Assembly (NCBI GenBank): GCA_018242065.1
Contig: JAFECQ010000005.1
Coordinates: forward strand, 1 to 38,448
Direction of reading: 5' to 3'
DNA: 38,448 nt
DNA from: Pseudomonadota bacterium
GTDB lineage: Bacteria > Pseudomonadota > Alphaproteobacteria > UBA9655
Made by a program: the position numbers and the translations under genes. Under the pieces are notes generated by a model. It ran no database searches. It saw nothing but the letters and a program-made list of their open reading frames with translations, and was not told where the DNA came from. This document shows positions 1 to 7,059 of this stretch, piece after piece; within the stretch, counting starts at the first letter, position 1, and each line of letters opens with the position of its first letter.

Positions 1-36
1 CGTGTTATCTAGGACAGCCCCAAAATCTATTCAGTA

Positions 37-1617
37 TTATAAAGATATCTTTGATGCGACTCTAGCAATAGCCCATGCTTTATTATCAGAATCTAATTCT
101 GCCCAGCTTGTATACCCATTGCTGCTCAGAAGAAACTTTACAACCTCTTCATCTGAAGCGGTGGTTGTTGCTTTTAGTTTATTGAAAGCTCCAGAATAAT
201 CCTGCTTACTTAGAAATTCTGTTAACTTTTTTCTTTCAGCCTGGGATCTTGCTCTCGCAACAACCCACTTTTGCGTTTCAGGAAGGAGCATATCCCACTT
301 TTCATACCCATTGCTGCTCAGAAGAAATTTTACGACCCCTTCATCAGACTCACTTGTTGTTGCTTTTAGTTTATTGAAAGCTCCAGAATAATCCTGTTTC
401 TTTAGAAATTCTGTTAAATTTGTTCTTTCAGCCTGAGATCTTACTCTCGCAACAACCCAATCCTGCTCTCTTTCGCTCAGTGCGTCCCAATCCTTATATC
501 CTCTTTGTATAAAAATATCTTTTACTCTATCTTTAACCGACATCCCTACGTAATGGACGGTTGAAAAGTCATAAGCTCTCGCAAGTTCAGCGGGATCGAA
601 TGTCGCTCCGAAAGCTTCAGAGCTTCTCACAGCTTCTTTTAATGTTACGCCCTGAAGAAGATCGGCAAACCTTTGAAAATGTTTACCACCCCCGAATACA
701 GGGGAACGTATTAAATCATCAAAACTTCTCAATAATTCTTCCGTGGATCGAGTTGCTTTATTTGCGCTCAACCCAAAATTTTTACGCTTCCAATTCAAGA
801 ATGCACGAGCTTGTGGGGAACTCCATAGCATGTGCAATGTCACTATCGCTTTCTTGGCACCGGCTTCTGCATAAGAAGCATAGGTATAAAAACTTTGGTC
901 GGCATTTTCTACTCCTGCAATACGTATTGGGGCCGGAGAAAAATGTACTGAAACGCCCCCATCCGCATCTTTACCAGGGTGAGTGATGACCAATTTCTTT
1001 TGGACAGTACTTTTCACAACGCCGCCATCTTTTTCAATATTCTCAATATCTAAAGGCTCTCCTTCATTTGGCATACGATCAAATTTCACTCTTCCAGGAC
1101 TACTACCTGCTATCATAAGCTTAAGATGTCTCCAAACATCATAATCACCAATAGTCGGAGCTCTAGGGTCGGTAGCGGGGTGAGGATATAACCCAATAAA
1201 AGAATTTTTTTCCTGAAAAGGAGCAGCCTGACCCACAGCAAATATCTTTATAGAACGAGGATCTACCCCATCGAGTTCCATCTCTCTTCGAATATCTTCA
1301 GGAAGTTTTAAAAACGAAGATAATGGAATATGTGCCACCAAGGAAGGCACCAGAATAAAAAATGAATGTCTGGTGTATAAATAACGGGCTAATATAGGAA
1401 TTTTAGGCATGCGAGTCTCAGGACAAACCGCGTAATCTCCTCTATGATCTTCGTAAATTTCTCTATCCCATCGTGGGTAGATGGAAAGCCTAGAGGACGG
1501 ATCATAAACGACATCCCAAGCATTCATACCATAGGCAGGAAGAATAAGGAAGTGCGCCATAGTAACATAAAGCAGAAGGGTATTATTAAAAAACTTATAC
1601 TTATTTAAAACATCCAT
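37..1617 (-). CDS. Exported protein of unknown function with C-terminal 64-residue tandem repeats
   Basis: I do not recognise the family. From the ATG at 1617 the protein is 526 residues and opens with MDVLNKYKFF followed by a hydrophobic run ending near PAYGMNA, which looks like a signal peptide or anchor; AAGAAG lies 3 bases upstream as a weak ribosome site. An in-frame TTG at 1692 would add 25 residues before this segment and is less likely. The middle of the protein has no motif I can name. The last ~160 residues hold two full 64-residue repeats and a partial third, with a shared core W-V-A-R-x-x-S-Q-A-E-R and the run DYSGAFNKLKATT. It is transcribed away from ssb. Export and the repeats suggest a surface or secreted role; this is inference. 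The coding call is firm, the function unknown. Confidence 0.8.
   Translation of the reverse strand: MDVLNKYKFFNNTLLLYVTMAHFLILPAYGMNAWDVVYDPSSRLSIYPRWDREIYEDHRGDYAVCPETRMPKIPILARYLYTRHSFFILVPSLVAHIPLSSFLKLPEDIRREMELDGVDPRSIKIFAVGQAAPFQEKNSFIGLYPHPATDPRAPTIGDYDVWRHLKLMIAGSSPGRVKFDRMPNEGEPLDIENIEKDGGVVKSTVQKKLVITHPGKDADGGVSVHFSPAPIRIAGVENADQSFYTYASYAEAGAKKAIVTLHMLWSSPQARAFLNWKRKNFGLSANKATRSTEELLRSFDDLIRSPVFGGGKHFQRFADLLQGVTLKEAVRSSEAFGATFDPAELARAYDFSTVHYVGMSVKDRVKDIFIQRGYKDWDALSEREQDWVVARVRSQAERTNLTEFLKKQDYSGAFNKLKATTSESDEGVVKFLLSSNGYEKWDMLLPETQKWVVARARSQAERKKLTEFLSKQDYSGAFNKLKATTTASDEEVVKFLLSSNGYTSWAELDSDNKAWAIARVASKISL
40..525 (-). repeat. Tandem 192-bp in-frame repeat (2 full copies and a partial third)
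   Basis: Copies run 525-334, 333-142 and 141-40 (partial), each 192 bp, exactly 64 codons. The segment with CCCATTGCTGCTCAGAAGAAA at 115 recurs 192 bases later at 307. The copies remain very similar at the DNA level, including long identical stretches such as TTTTAGTTTATTGAAAGCTC, so the duplication looks recent or homogenised. Substitutions cluster at the W-x-x-L segment and the acidic SDE segment between cores. Confidence 0.9.
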
Positions 1618-1723
1618 TAACTTCTTAACCCAAACAGTAATCTTTGAATTAAATATATCAATAAATTTATAAAAATCTATATAATTTTCCAACCAAATCG
1701 CGCGAAACTAAAAGAAAGCCCTC

Positions 1724-1742
1724 TACCACTATCAAAGTGGTA
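1724..1742. promoter_or_regulatory. Perfect inverted repeat in the divergent region upstream of ssb
   Basis: TACCACT-ATCAA-AGTGGTA is a 7-bp perfect inverted repeat with a 5-base centre, between the divergent repeat-protein gene and ssb. A half-site-like AGTGGTAAC recurs at about 1825, close to the ssb start. It is followed by a T-rich stretch, so a short hairpin is possible, but no plus-strand gene ends here. An operator for one or both divergent genes is a reasonable guess only. Confidence 0.35.
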
Positions 1743-1853
1743 AGATTTTTCGTTTTAAGATTAGAATTACTTTGAGGAATCTATATAAATCTATAGCGCT
1801 CTAAAAAAAGATAGCCTATAAAAGAGTGGTAACCTTAAAAGTGAGGAGAAACT

Positions 1854-2309
1854 ATGGCAGGCAGCGTTAATAAGGTCATTTTAGTCGGGAACTTGGGAAA
1901 AGATCCTGAAGTTCGGATGACGCAAGACGGCGTAAAAATTGTAAACCTTGCTTTAGCTACCTCAGAACAGTGGCGCGACAAGGAAACTCAAGAGCGCAAA
2001 GAGCGTACTGAATGGCATCGAGTTGTCATTTTTAATGAAAAACTCGCTGAAGTCGCAGACAAATACTTGCGTAAAGGCGCTAAAATTTATATTGAAGGAC
2101 AACTTCAAACCCGCAAATGGACCGATCAAAGCGGTCAAGAACGTTATACTACGGAAGTTATTATTCCTCGATTTCGGGGAGAAATGACCATGCTCGATAG
2201 CGCCCGTAGCCAAGGAAGCGGGGATATGGCTTCTTTTGACGCCCCTAGCAACAATGCAAGAGAAGCATTACCCGCTATGAGTGACATTGATGATGAAATC
2301 CCATTTTAA
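1854..2309 (+). CDS. ssb: Single-stranded DNA-binding protein
   Basis: 151 residues. It binds single-stranded DNA during replication, repair and recombination and recruits partners through its tail. The N-terminal OB-fold runs from [19 protein letters not shown] to about residue 110, including the family stretch ending in [14 protein letters not shown] and the [11 protein letters not shown] segment. A flexible linker follows, then the acidic tip DIDDEIPF, the classic interaction tail. The ATG is preceded by GTGAGGAG. It sits directly ahead of gyrA, an order seen in alphaproteobacteria. The length is slightly shorter than many alphaproteobacterial homologues because the linker is short. Confidence 0.97.
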   Translation: MAGSVNKVILVGNLGKDPEVRMTQDGVKIVNLALATSEQWRDKETQERKERTEWHRVVIFNEKLAEVADKYLRKGAKIYIEGQLQTRKWTDQSGQERYTTEVIIPRFRGEMTMLDSARSQGSGDMASFDAPSNNAREALPAMSDIDDEIPF

Positions 2310-2339
2310 GCCTTGCACGTACTTTAAGAGGAGCCCCCT

Positions 2340-5015
2340 TTGACTGAAAATATAGCGATTCCTTCTGTTTATATCGAAGATGAGATGAAAAATTCTTATC
2401 TCGACTACGCTATGAGCGTCATTGTAAGTCGTGCATTACCCGATGTGCGTGATGGGCTAAAACCCGTTCATCGACGTATACTTTATGCTATGTATGAATC
2501 TGGATTTGACTATAATCGTCCGCACCGCAAATCCGCCCATATCGTGGGAGGTGTCATTGCAAAATATCATCCGCATAGCACAGAAGCAGTTTACGATTCC
2601 TTAGTGCGTATGGCACAGGCCTTCTCATTGCGTCTCCCTCTTATTGACGGACAGGGAAATTTTGGCTCAGTGGATGGTGATCCAGCGGCAGCTATGCGGT
2701 ATACAGAAGCGCGCCTTTCGCGACCTGCCCATTACCTCATGAATGATATTGATAAGGAAACCGTTGATTTTCGTCCAAACTATGATGAATCAACTGAAGA
2801 ACCTACGGTTCTTCCAAGTCGAATTCCGAATCTGTTAGTAAATGGCGCCGGCGGAATTGCTGTCGGAATGGCAACCAATATTCCTTCACACAATCTTGGA
2901 GAAGTTATTGATGGTTGTTGCGCTCTCATCGAAAATCCTGATTTAACTGTTGAAGAACTCATGGAGTACATTCCTGGGCCAGACTTTCCAACAGGCGCTC
3001 TTATTATGGGACGTCGTGGAATTTATAATGCCTTTAAGACCGGCCGTGGTTCTCTCACAATCCGAAGCCGTACTCATATTGAAACTCTTCGAAAAGACCG
3101 CGAAGCTATCATTGTTACAGAAATTCCTTACCAAGTTAACAAAGCAAAAATGGTCGAACGTATCGCTGAGCTTATCAATAATAAGGAACTAGAAGGCATT
3201 TCAGACTTACGAGATGAATCTGACCGCCAAGGAGATCGAGTTGTCATCGAATTAAAAAAAGACGCAATCCCTGACATCGTTCTTAATCGTCTCTATGCCA
3301 TGACACCACTCCAAACAACATTTGGTGTAAACATGTTGGCCCTAAATGGAGGGCGTCCACGGCAAATGGGTCTCAAGGAGATCCTCGAATGTTTCATTCT
3401 TTTTCGCGAAGAAGTCATCACTCGCAGAACACTTTACGAGCTTAAAAAAGCGCGAGAACGCGCACACATTTTAGTCGGACTTGCAATTGCAGTTGCCAAT
3501 TTAGATGAAATGATTGCTCTTATCCGCAAAGCGGCAGATCCCCAAATTGCAAAAAATGAGATCTTATCTCGCTCCTGGAAAGCCCAAGATATCGAACCTC
3601 TCATTCGTCTCATCGATGAGCCCGGCTATCCTGTTGTCGATGGAACTTATCGTCTATCTGAAACTCAAGCTAAAGCTATCTTAGATTTAAGACTTCATCG
3701 ACTGACTGGCCTTGAGCGCGAAAAAATCGCTCAAGAGCTTCAGGATATTGTGGAAGAAATCAAAGAGTACCTCCATATTTTAGGTTCTCGAGATAAACGT
3801 CTTGAAATCTTGCGCGCTGAACTCCTTGAAATAAAGGAAAACTATGCGACACCTCGGCGCACAACAATTGAAGAGATGGAAACAAATGCAGATGAAGAAG
3901 ATCTAATCCAACGCGAAGACATGGTTGTTACGGTCAGTCTTGGGGGGTACATCAAGCGCGTTCCTATCAGTACTTATAGAGCTCAAAAGCGTGGCGGAAA
4001 AGGCCGTTCAGGTATGTCCACGCGAGAAGAAGATGCTGTTTCTGAAGTTTTTGTCGCAAATACACATACTCAAATGTTATTTTTTACAACTTCTGGTCGT
4101 GTATTTGGCATGAAAGTTTATAGGCTTCCGCTCAGTACCCCACAAGCGCGTGGGAAAGCTATTGTCAATCTTCTCCCTCTTGAAGCAGAAGAGACAATTT
4201 CAACCATCATGCCTATGCCTGAAGACACAGCTCAATGGGCTAATATGCATATTCTTTTCGCAACATCTTCTGGACACGTCAGACGAAATGCGCTTTCCGA
4301 TTTCACGAACATTAGAGCCAACGGCAAGATTGCCATGAAACTTGAAGAAGGAGAGCGCCTTATTGCTGTCAGTTCTTGTGATGAAACAAATGATGTCCTC
4401 CTCACAACACGCGCCGGTCGTTGTATCCGCTTTAGCGTTACAGACATACGCGAATTTGTTGGTAGAACATCAACTGGTGTTCGCGGCATACGGCTTGGAA
4501 AATCAGATGAAGTTGTTTCAATGACCATTCTTGCGCAAGTTGAATTTACGATTGAAGAGCGCGACTCTTACCTTAAACAAGCGATGCGCCTCCGCAGACA
4601 AGAGGACGAAGAAGAAACAAGTGACAATGAAGCTCTCCTTCCAGAAGATCGTTTTGAAGCAATGGCTTCTCTCGAAGAGTTCATTCTTACAGTCAGTGAA
4701 AATGGTTTTGGGAAGCGTTCATCAGCTTATGAATATCGCTGTACTAACCGTGGGGGCCAGGGCATTACAACGATGGAAGTCACAGCCAAAACTGGCAAAG
4801 TTGTCGATTCATTCCCGGTAAAAGATGAAGACGATGTGATGCTAGTTACAAATACAGGTAAACTAATTCGTTGTCCTGTTCATGATGTTCGCATTGCGGG
4901 TCGTCGAACTCAAGGCGTAACCCTCTTTCGGGTAGATAAGGCAGAAGTCGTTGTTTCTGTTGCTCGCATTCAAGATGATGGCAGTGAAGGAAACGAAGAA
5001 AGTCAAGATGGCTAA
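2340..5015 (+). CDS. gyrA: DNA gyrase subunit A
   Basis: 891 residues. It is the breakage-reunion subunit of gyrase, working with GyrB to introduce negative supercoils. The start is TTG with AAGAGGAG 7 bases upstream. The winged-helix/tower part contains the catalytic tyrosine Y121 in AAMRYTEARL. The C-terminal beta-pinwheel begins with a GyrA box, QKRGGKGRSG. A charged insert around QEDEEETSDNEALLPEDRF lies in the C-terminal domain; acidic inserts of this kind are common in alphaproteobacterial GyrA. The quinolone-determining loop reads HPHSTEAVYD (residues 77-86) where E. coli has HPHGDSAVYD, so the residue equivalent to Ser83 is Glu82 while the Asp87 equivalent is kept. The gene overlaps coaD by 8 bases. 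Confidence 0.97.
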   Translation: MTENIAIPSVYIEDEMKNSYLDYAMSVIVSRALPDVRDGLKPVHRRILYAMYESGFDYNRPHRKSAHIVGGVIAKYHPHSTEAVYDSLVRMAQAFSLRLPLIDGQGNFGSVDGDPAAAMRYTEARLSRPAHYLMNDIDKETVDFRPNYDESTEEPTVLPSRIPNLLVNGAGGIAVGMATNIPSHNLGEVIDGCCALIENPDLTVEELMEYIPGPDFPTGALIMGRRGIYNAFKTGRGSLTIRSRTHIETLRKDREAIIVTEIPYQVNKAKMVERIAELINNKELEGISDLRDESDRQGDRVVIELKKDAIPDIVLNRLYAMTPLQTTFGVNMLALNGGRPRQMGLKEILECFILFREEVITRRTLYELKKARERAHILVGLAIAVANLDEMIALIRKAADPQIAKNEILSRSWKAQDIEPLIRLIDEPGYPVVDGTYRLSETQAKAILDLRLHRLTGLEREKIAQELQDIVEEIKEYLHILGSRDKRLEILRAELLEIKENYATPRRTTIEEMETNADEEDLIQREDMVVTVSLGGYIKRVPISTYRAQKRGGKGRSGMSTREEDAVSEVFVANTHTQMLFFTTSGRVFGMKVYRLPLSTPQARGKAIVNLLPLEAEETISTIMPMPEDTAQWANMHILFATSSGHVRRNALSDFTNIRANGKIAMKLEEGERLIAVSSCDETNDVLLTTRAGRCIRFSVTDIREFVGRTSTGVRGIRLGKSDEVVSMTILAQVEFTIEERDSYLKQAMRLRRQEDEEETSDNEALLPEDRFEAMASLEEFILTVSENGFGKRSSAYEYRCTNRGGQGITTMEVTAKTGKVVDSFPVKDEDDVMLVTNTGKLIRCPVHDVRIAGRRTQGVTLFRVDKAEVVVSVARIQDDGSEGNEESQDG

Positions 5016-5520
5016 CCCCTTACACGTTGGTGTTTATCCTGGAACGTTTGACCCTATTACTTTTGGCCACTTGGATATTATTCAAAGAGCAACACGTCTC
5101 GTTGATCGTCTTATTATAGCTGTTGCCACAAATGTAAAAAAAGTACCCCTCTTTGTTCTCGAAGATCGCGTTCAACTAATTGAAGCTGAACTTAAAACCT
5201 TACCCCTTCCAAAAGAGGTGGAAATTATTGTTAAATCTTTTGATTCACTTCTAATCAATTTTGTAAAGCAAGAAGGAGCTCGTGTTATTATCCGTGGGCT
5301 TAGAGCAGTCTCAGATTTTGAATACGAATTTCAGATGGCAGGTACAAATCGAAAACTAAATTCTGAACTTGAAACTGTTTTTCTTGTTGCATCAGAAAAT
5401 TATCAATTCATTGCATCAAATTTGGTTAAAGAAATTGCTCGGTTACAGGGGGATTTGTCTCCTTTCGTTTCTAATAACGTTGCAAAAGCTTTGAACAAAC
5501 GATTTACAGAACACTTATAA
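5008..5520 (+). CDS. coaD: Phosphopantetheine adenylyltransferase
   Basis: 170 residues from the ATG at 5008. It transfers AMP from ATP to 4'-phosphopantetheine, the penultimate step of coenzyme A synthesis, in the cytoplasm. The nucleotidyltransferase signature is clear: GVYPGTFDPITFGHLDII with the T/HxGH motif, RVIIRGLRAVSDFEYEFQMA in the middle, and a C-terminal SNLVKEIARLQGD in place of the usual SST/S-x-V-KE motif. In-frame upstream codons reach 4951, but the ATG at 5008 aligns with the family start and overlaps the gyrA stop by 8 bases, suggesting translational coupling. Confidence 0.95.
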   Translation: MANPLHVGVYPGTFDPITFGHLDIIQRATRLVDRLIIAVATNVKKVPLFVLEDRVQLIEAELKTLPLPKEVEIIVKSFDSLLINFVKQEGARVIIRGLRAVSDFEYEFQMAGTNRKLNSELETVFLVASENYQFIASNLVKEIARLQGDLSPFVSNNVAKALNKRFTEHL

Positions 5521-5567
5521 TTGTTTTTTATATGTTGATTTTAAATTTGTATGAAGAGTGAGGTCAC

Positions 5568-6428
5568 GTGAAGATAAAACTGGCAACTATCCTAAAATAC
5601 GGTGGTGGGCTTCTTTTTCTCTGTATTATTGGTTTTATCTACCTGGAAGTGAAGAGTCCTACCGACTTAAGACGATTTAGAAGAACTGATCATGCTTTCT
5701 CTAAAGATCTTCCAGTGCCGCCCTCTCGTAAAGGTTTGGATCATCTTTATATTTCAGGAAGCGCACGTATAAGCCAACCCTCTCTCCAAAAAGCTATAGG
5801 AGACATTGATAAAGCTATCTATGTCGTCGATTTACTCGGTGAACCTCATTGTTTTATTCAAGGTTTACCTGCTCGTTGGTATGGTTACAAGCCGGATCAA
5901 TTAATCGCAAATACTCCAGGAAAGCTTGGATTTTTTCATATACGACATATGTTACGTCGCCTTTTGAGAACAGGGAAACTACATCATACAAACCAAGATG
6001 CTCAAACCGAAAAAGAAATGATTGAACAAGCTGGCTATCACTATATTCAAGCCAACTTTACACGAGGAGACGCCCCCAGTAATGATCAAGTTGATCAACT
6101 TATTAAAGATTTACAGGGCATTCCAGAGGGTAGCTGGGTTCATTTTCATTGCTCAGCTGGACAAGGGCGTACGACAATAGCGATGGCAATGTATGATATT
6201 TTAAAAAATAGTAAAAACGTATCCCTAGAAGATATCATAAAGCGTCAATACAGCCTTGGGGGTGTTGACTTATTTGATACGGTTGTTTGGCCAAATGGAA
6301 CCTATACAAAAGAAGCCTTGGAAAATAGAAGCTCTTTTATAACTAAATTTTATCAGTATGTAACTGATCCAAATGGCTTAAACTCAACTTCTTGGAAAGA
6401 ATGGATAAGGGTAAATAACAATACTTAA
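5568..6428 (+). CDS. Membrane-anchored cysteine phosphatase, PTP-like phytase/dual-specificity type
   Basis: 286 residues, GTG start with GAGTGAGG upstream. Residues 10-26 form one hydrophobic segment (GGGLLFLCIIGFIYL), so the catalytic part is probably on the outer face of the membrane or exported. The P-loop is HFHCSAGQGRTT, with nucleophile C195 and phosphate-binding R201. HCxxGxGRTT is the signature of PTP-like inositol polyphosphate phosphatases (cysteine phytases) and related dual-specificity enzymes. D168 in NFTRGDAPSND is a candidate general acid. Bacterial relatives include phytases and translocated host-modifying phosphatases. It follows coaD by 47 bases and precedes two further genes for exported proteins. 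Phosphatase chemistry is well supported; the substrate (inositol phosphate, lipid or protein) is not known. Confidence 0.85.
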   Translation: MKIKLATILKYGGGLLFLCIIGFIYLEVKSPTDLRRFRRTDHAFSKDLPVPPSRKGLDHLYISGSARISQPSLQKAIGDIDKAIYVVDLLGEPHCFIQGLPARWYGYKPDQLIANTPGKLGFFHIRHMLRRLLRTGKLHHTNQDAQTEKEMIEQAGYHYIQANFTRGDAPSNDQVDQLIKDLQGIPEGSWVHFHCSAGQGRTTIAMAMYDILKNSKNVSLEDIIKRQYSLGGVDLFDTVVWPNGTYTKEALENRSSFITKFYQYVTDPNGLNSTSWKEWIRVNNNT

Positions 6429-6509
6429 AATTTTGCATATCCCCCAATGAAAGTTTACGAATTTTTATATAATTAAAGATATCATAACGTATCAAAAGGG
6501 AGAATACGT

Positions 6510-6989
6510 ATGCAAATAAAAACCCTCATAGCAACGCTCTTCGTAGTCTTTTTGGGAAGCACCCTCGCTTATGGCAACATTAGCTTTAAATGCCCCAGAA
6601 TTCCTTCCAACTGGGATGGAAAATCAGATATTGATAGATGGAAAGTCATCCAAACAAATGGAGAAAAGCCAATAGGCCCTTACTTTGCCTACGAATCCTG
6701 GATTTACATAACTTCTCAAAATCCATATAAATTTCAATGCACCTATCGTGGAAAATCAGCTAATCCACAAGACCAAGCAATAGTGACTCTTGGACGAAAT
6801 GACATTGGGGGCACTTATCTATTTGCAGGCACAACGTCTCCTCCTGCACTTAACCAGAATAATCTTTGCCTTGGCGGCGGTTGCCACATACGGCTACATA
6901 ATAGTTCACAAGGTCGTGGCCATCATTGTTTTGATATACCTTCCTCTTCGTTGGATTTTCCTCCAGGATGTATTTTTATCAAACAGTAA
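6510..6989 (+). CDS. Small secreted six-cysteine protein, unknown function
   Basis: 159 residues with a clear signal peptide, MQIKTLIATLFVVFLGSTLAYG, and a mature part of about 137 residues. Mature cysteines at roughly 28, 77, 119, 124, 139 and 149 number six, an even count that fits disulfide bonding outside the cytoplasm. A glycine-rich CLGGGCHIRLHNSSQGRGHHCF stretch is distinctive. The ATG is preceded by AAAAGGGAG. A TATAAT hexamer at 6468-6473 lies upstream, though no convincing -35 was found. I do not recognise the family. Its position between an exported phosphatase and a Sel1 protein suggests a shared extracytoplasmic context. Confidence 0.75.
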   Translation: MQIKTLIATLFVVFLGSTLAYGNISFKCPRIPSNWDGKSDIDRWKVIQTNGEKPIGPYFAYESWIYITSQNPYKFQCTYRGKSANPQDQAIVTLGRNDIGGTYLFAGTTSPPALNQNNLCLGGGCHIRLHNSSQGRGHHCFDIPSSSLDFPPGCIFIKQ

Positions 6990-7059
6990 ACTGCTTAGTT
7001 TAATACTGATAAATTAAATAAACTCAGGGGTAAAACTTGAGCAGAAAGAAAGATTCTTT

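Noticed and set aside
561-986. 141-codon plus-strand frame within the repeat-protein gene
   Set aside because: Composition is atypical and it is opposite a much longer frame with a signal peptide and repeats.
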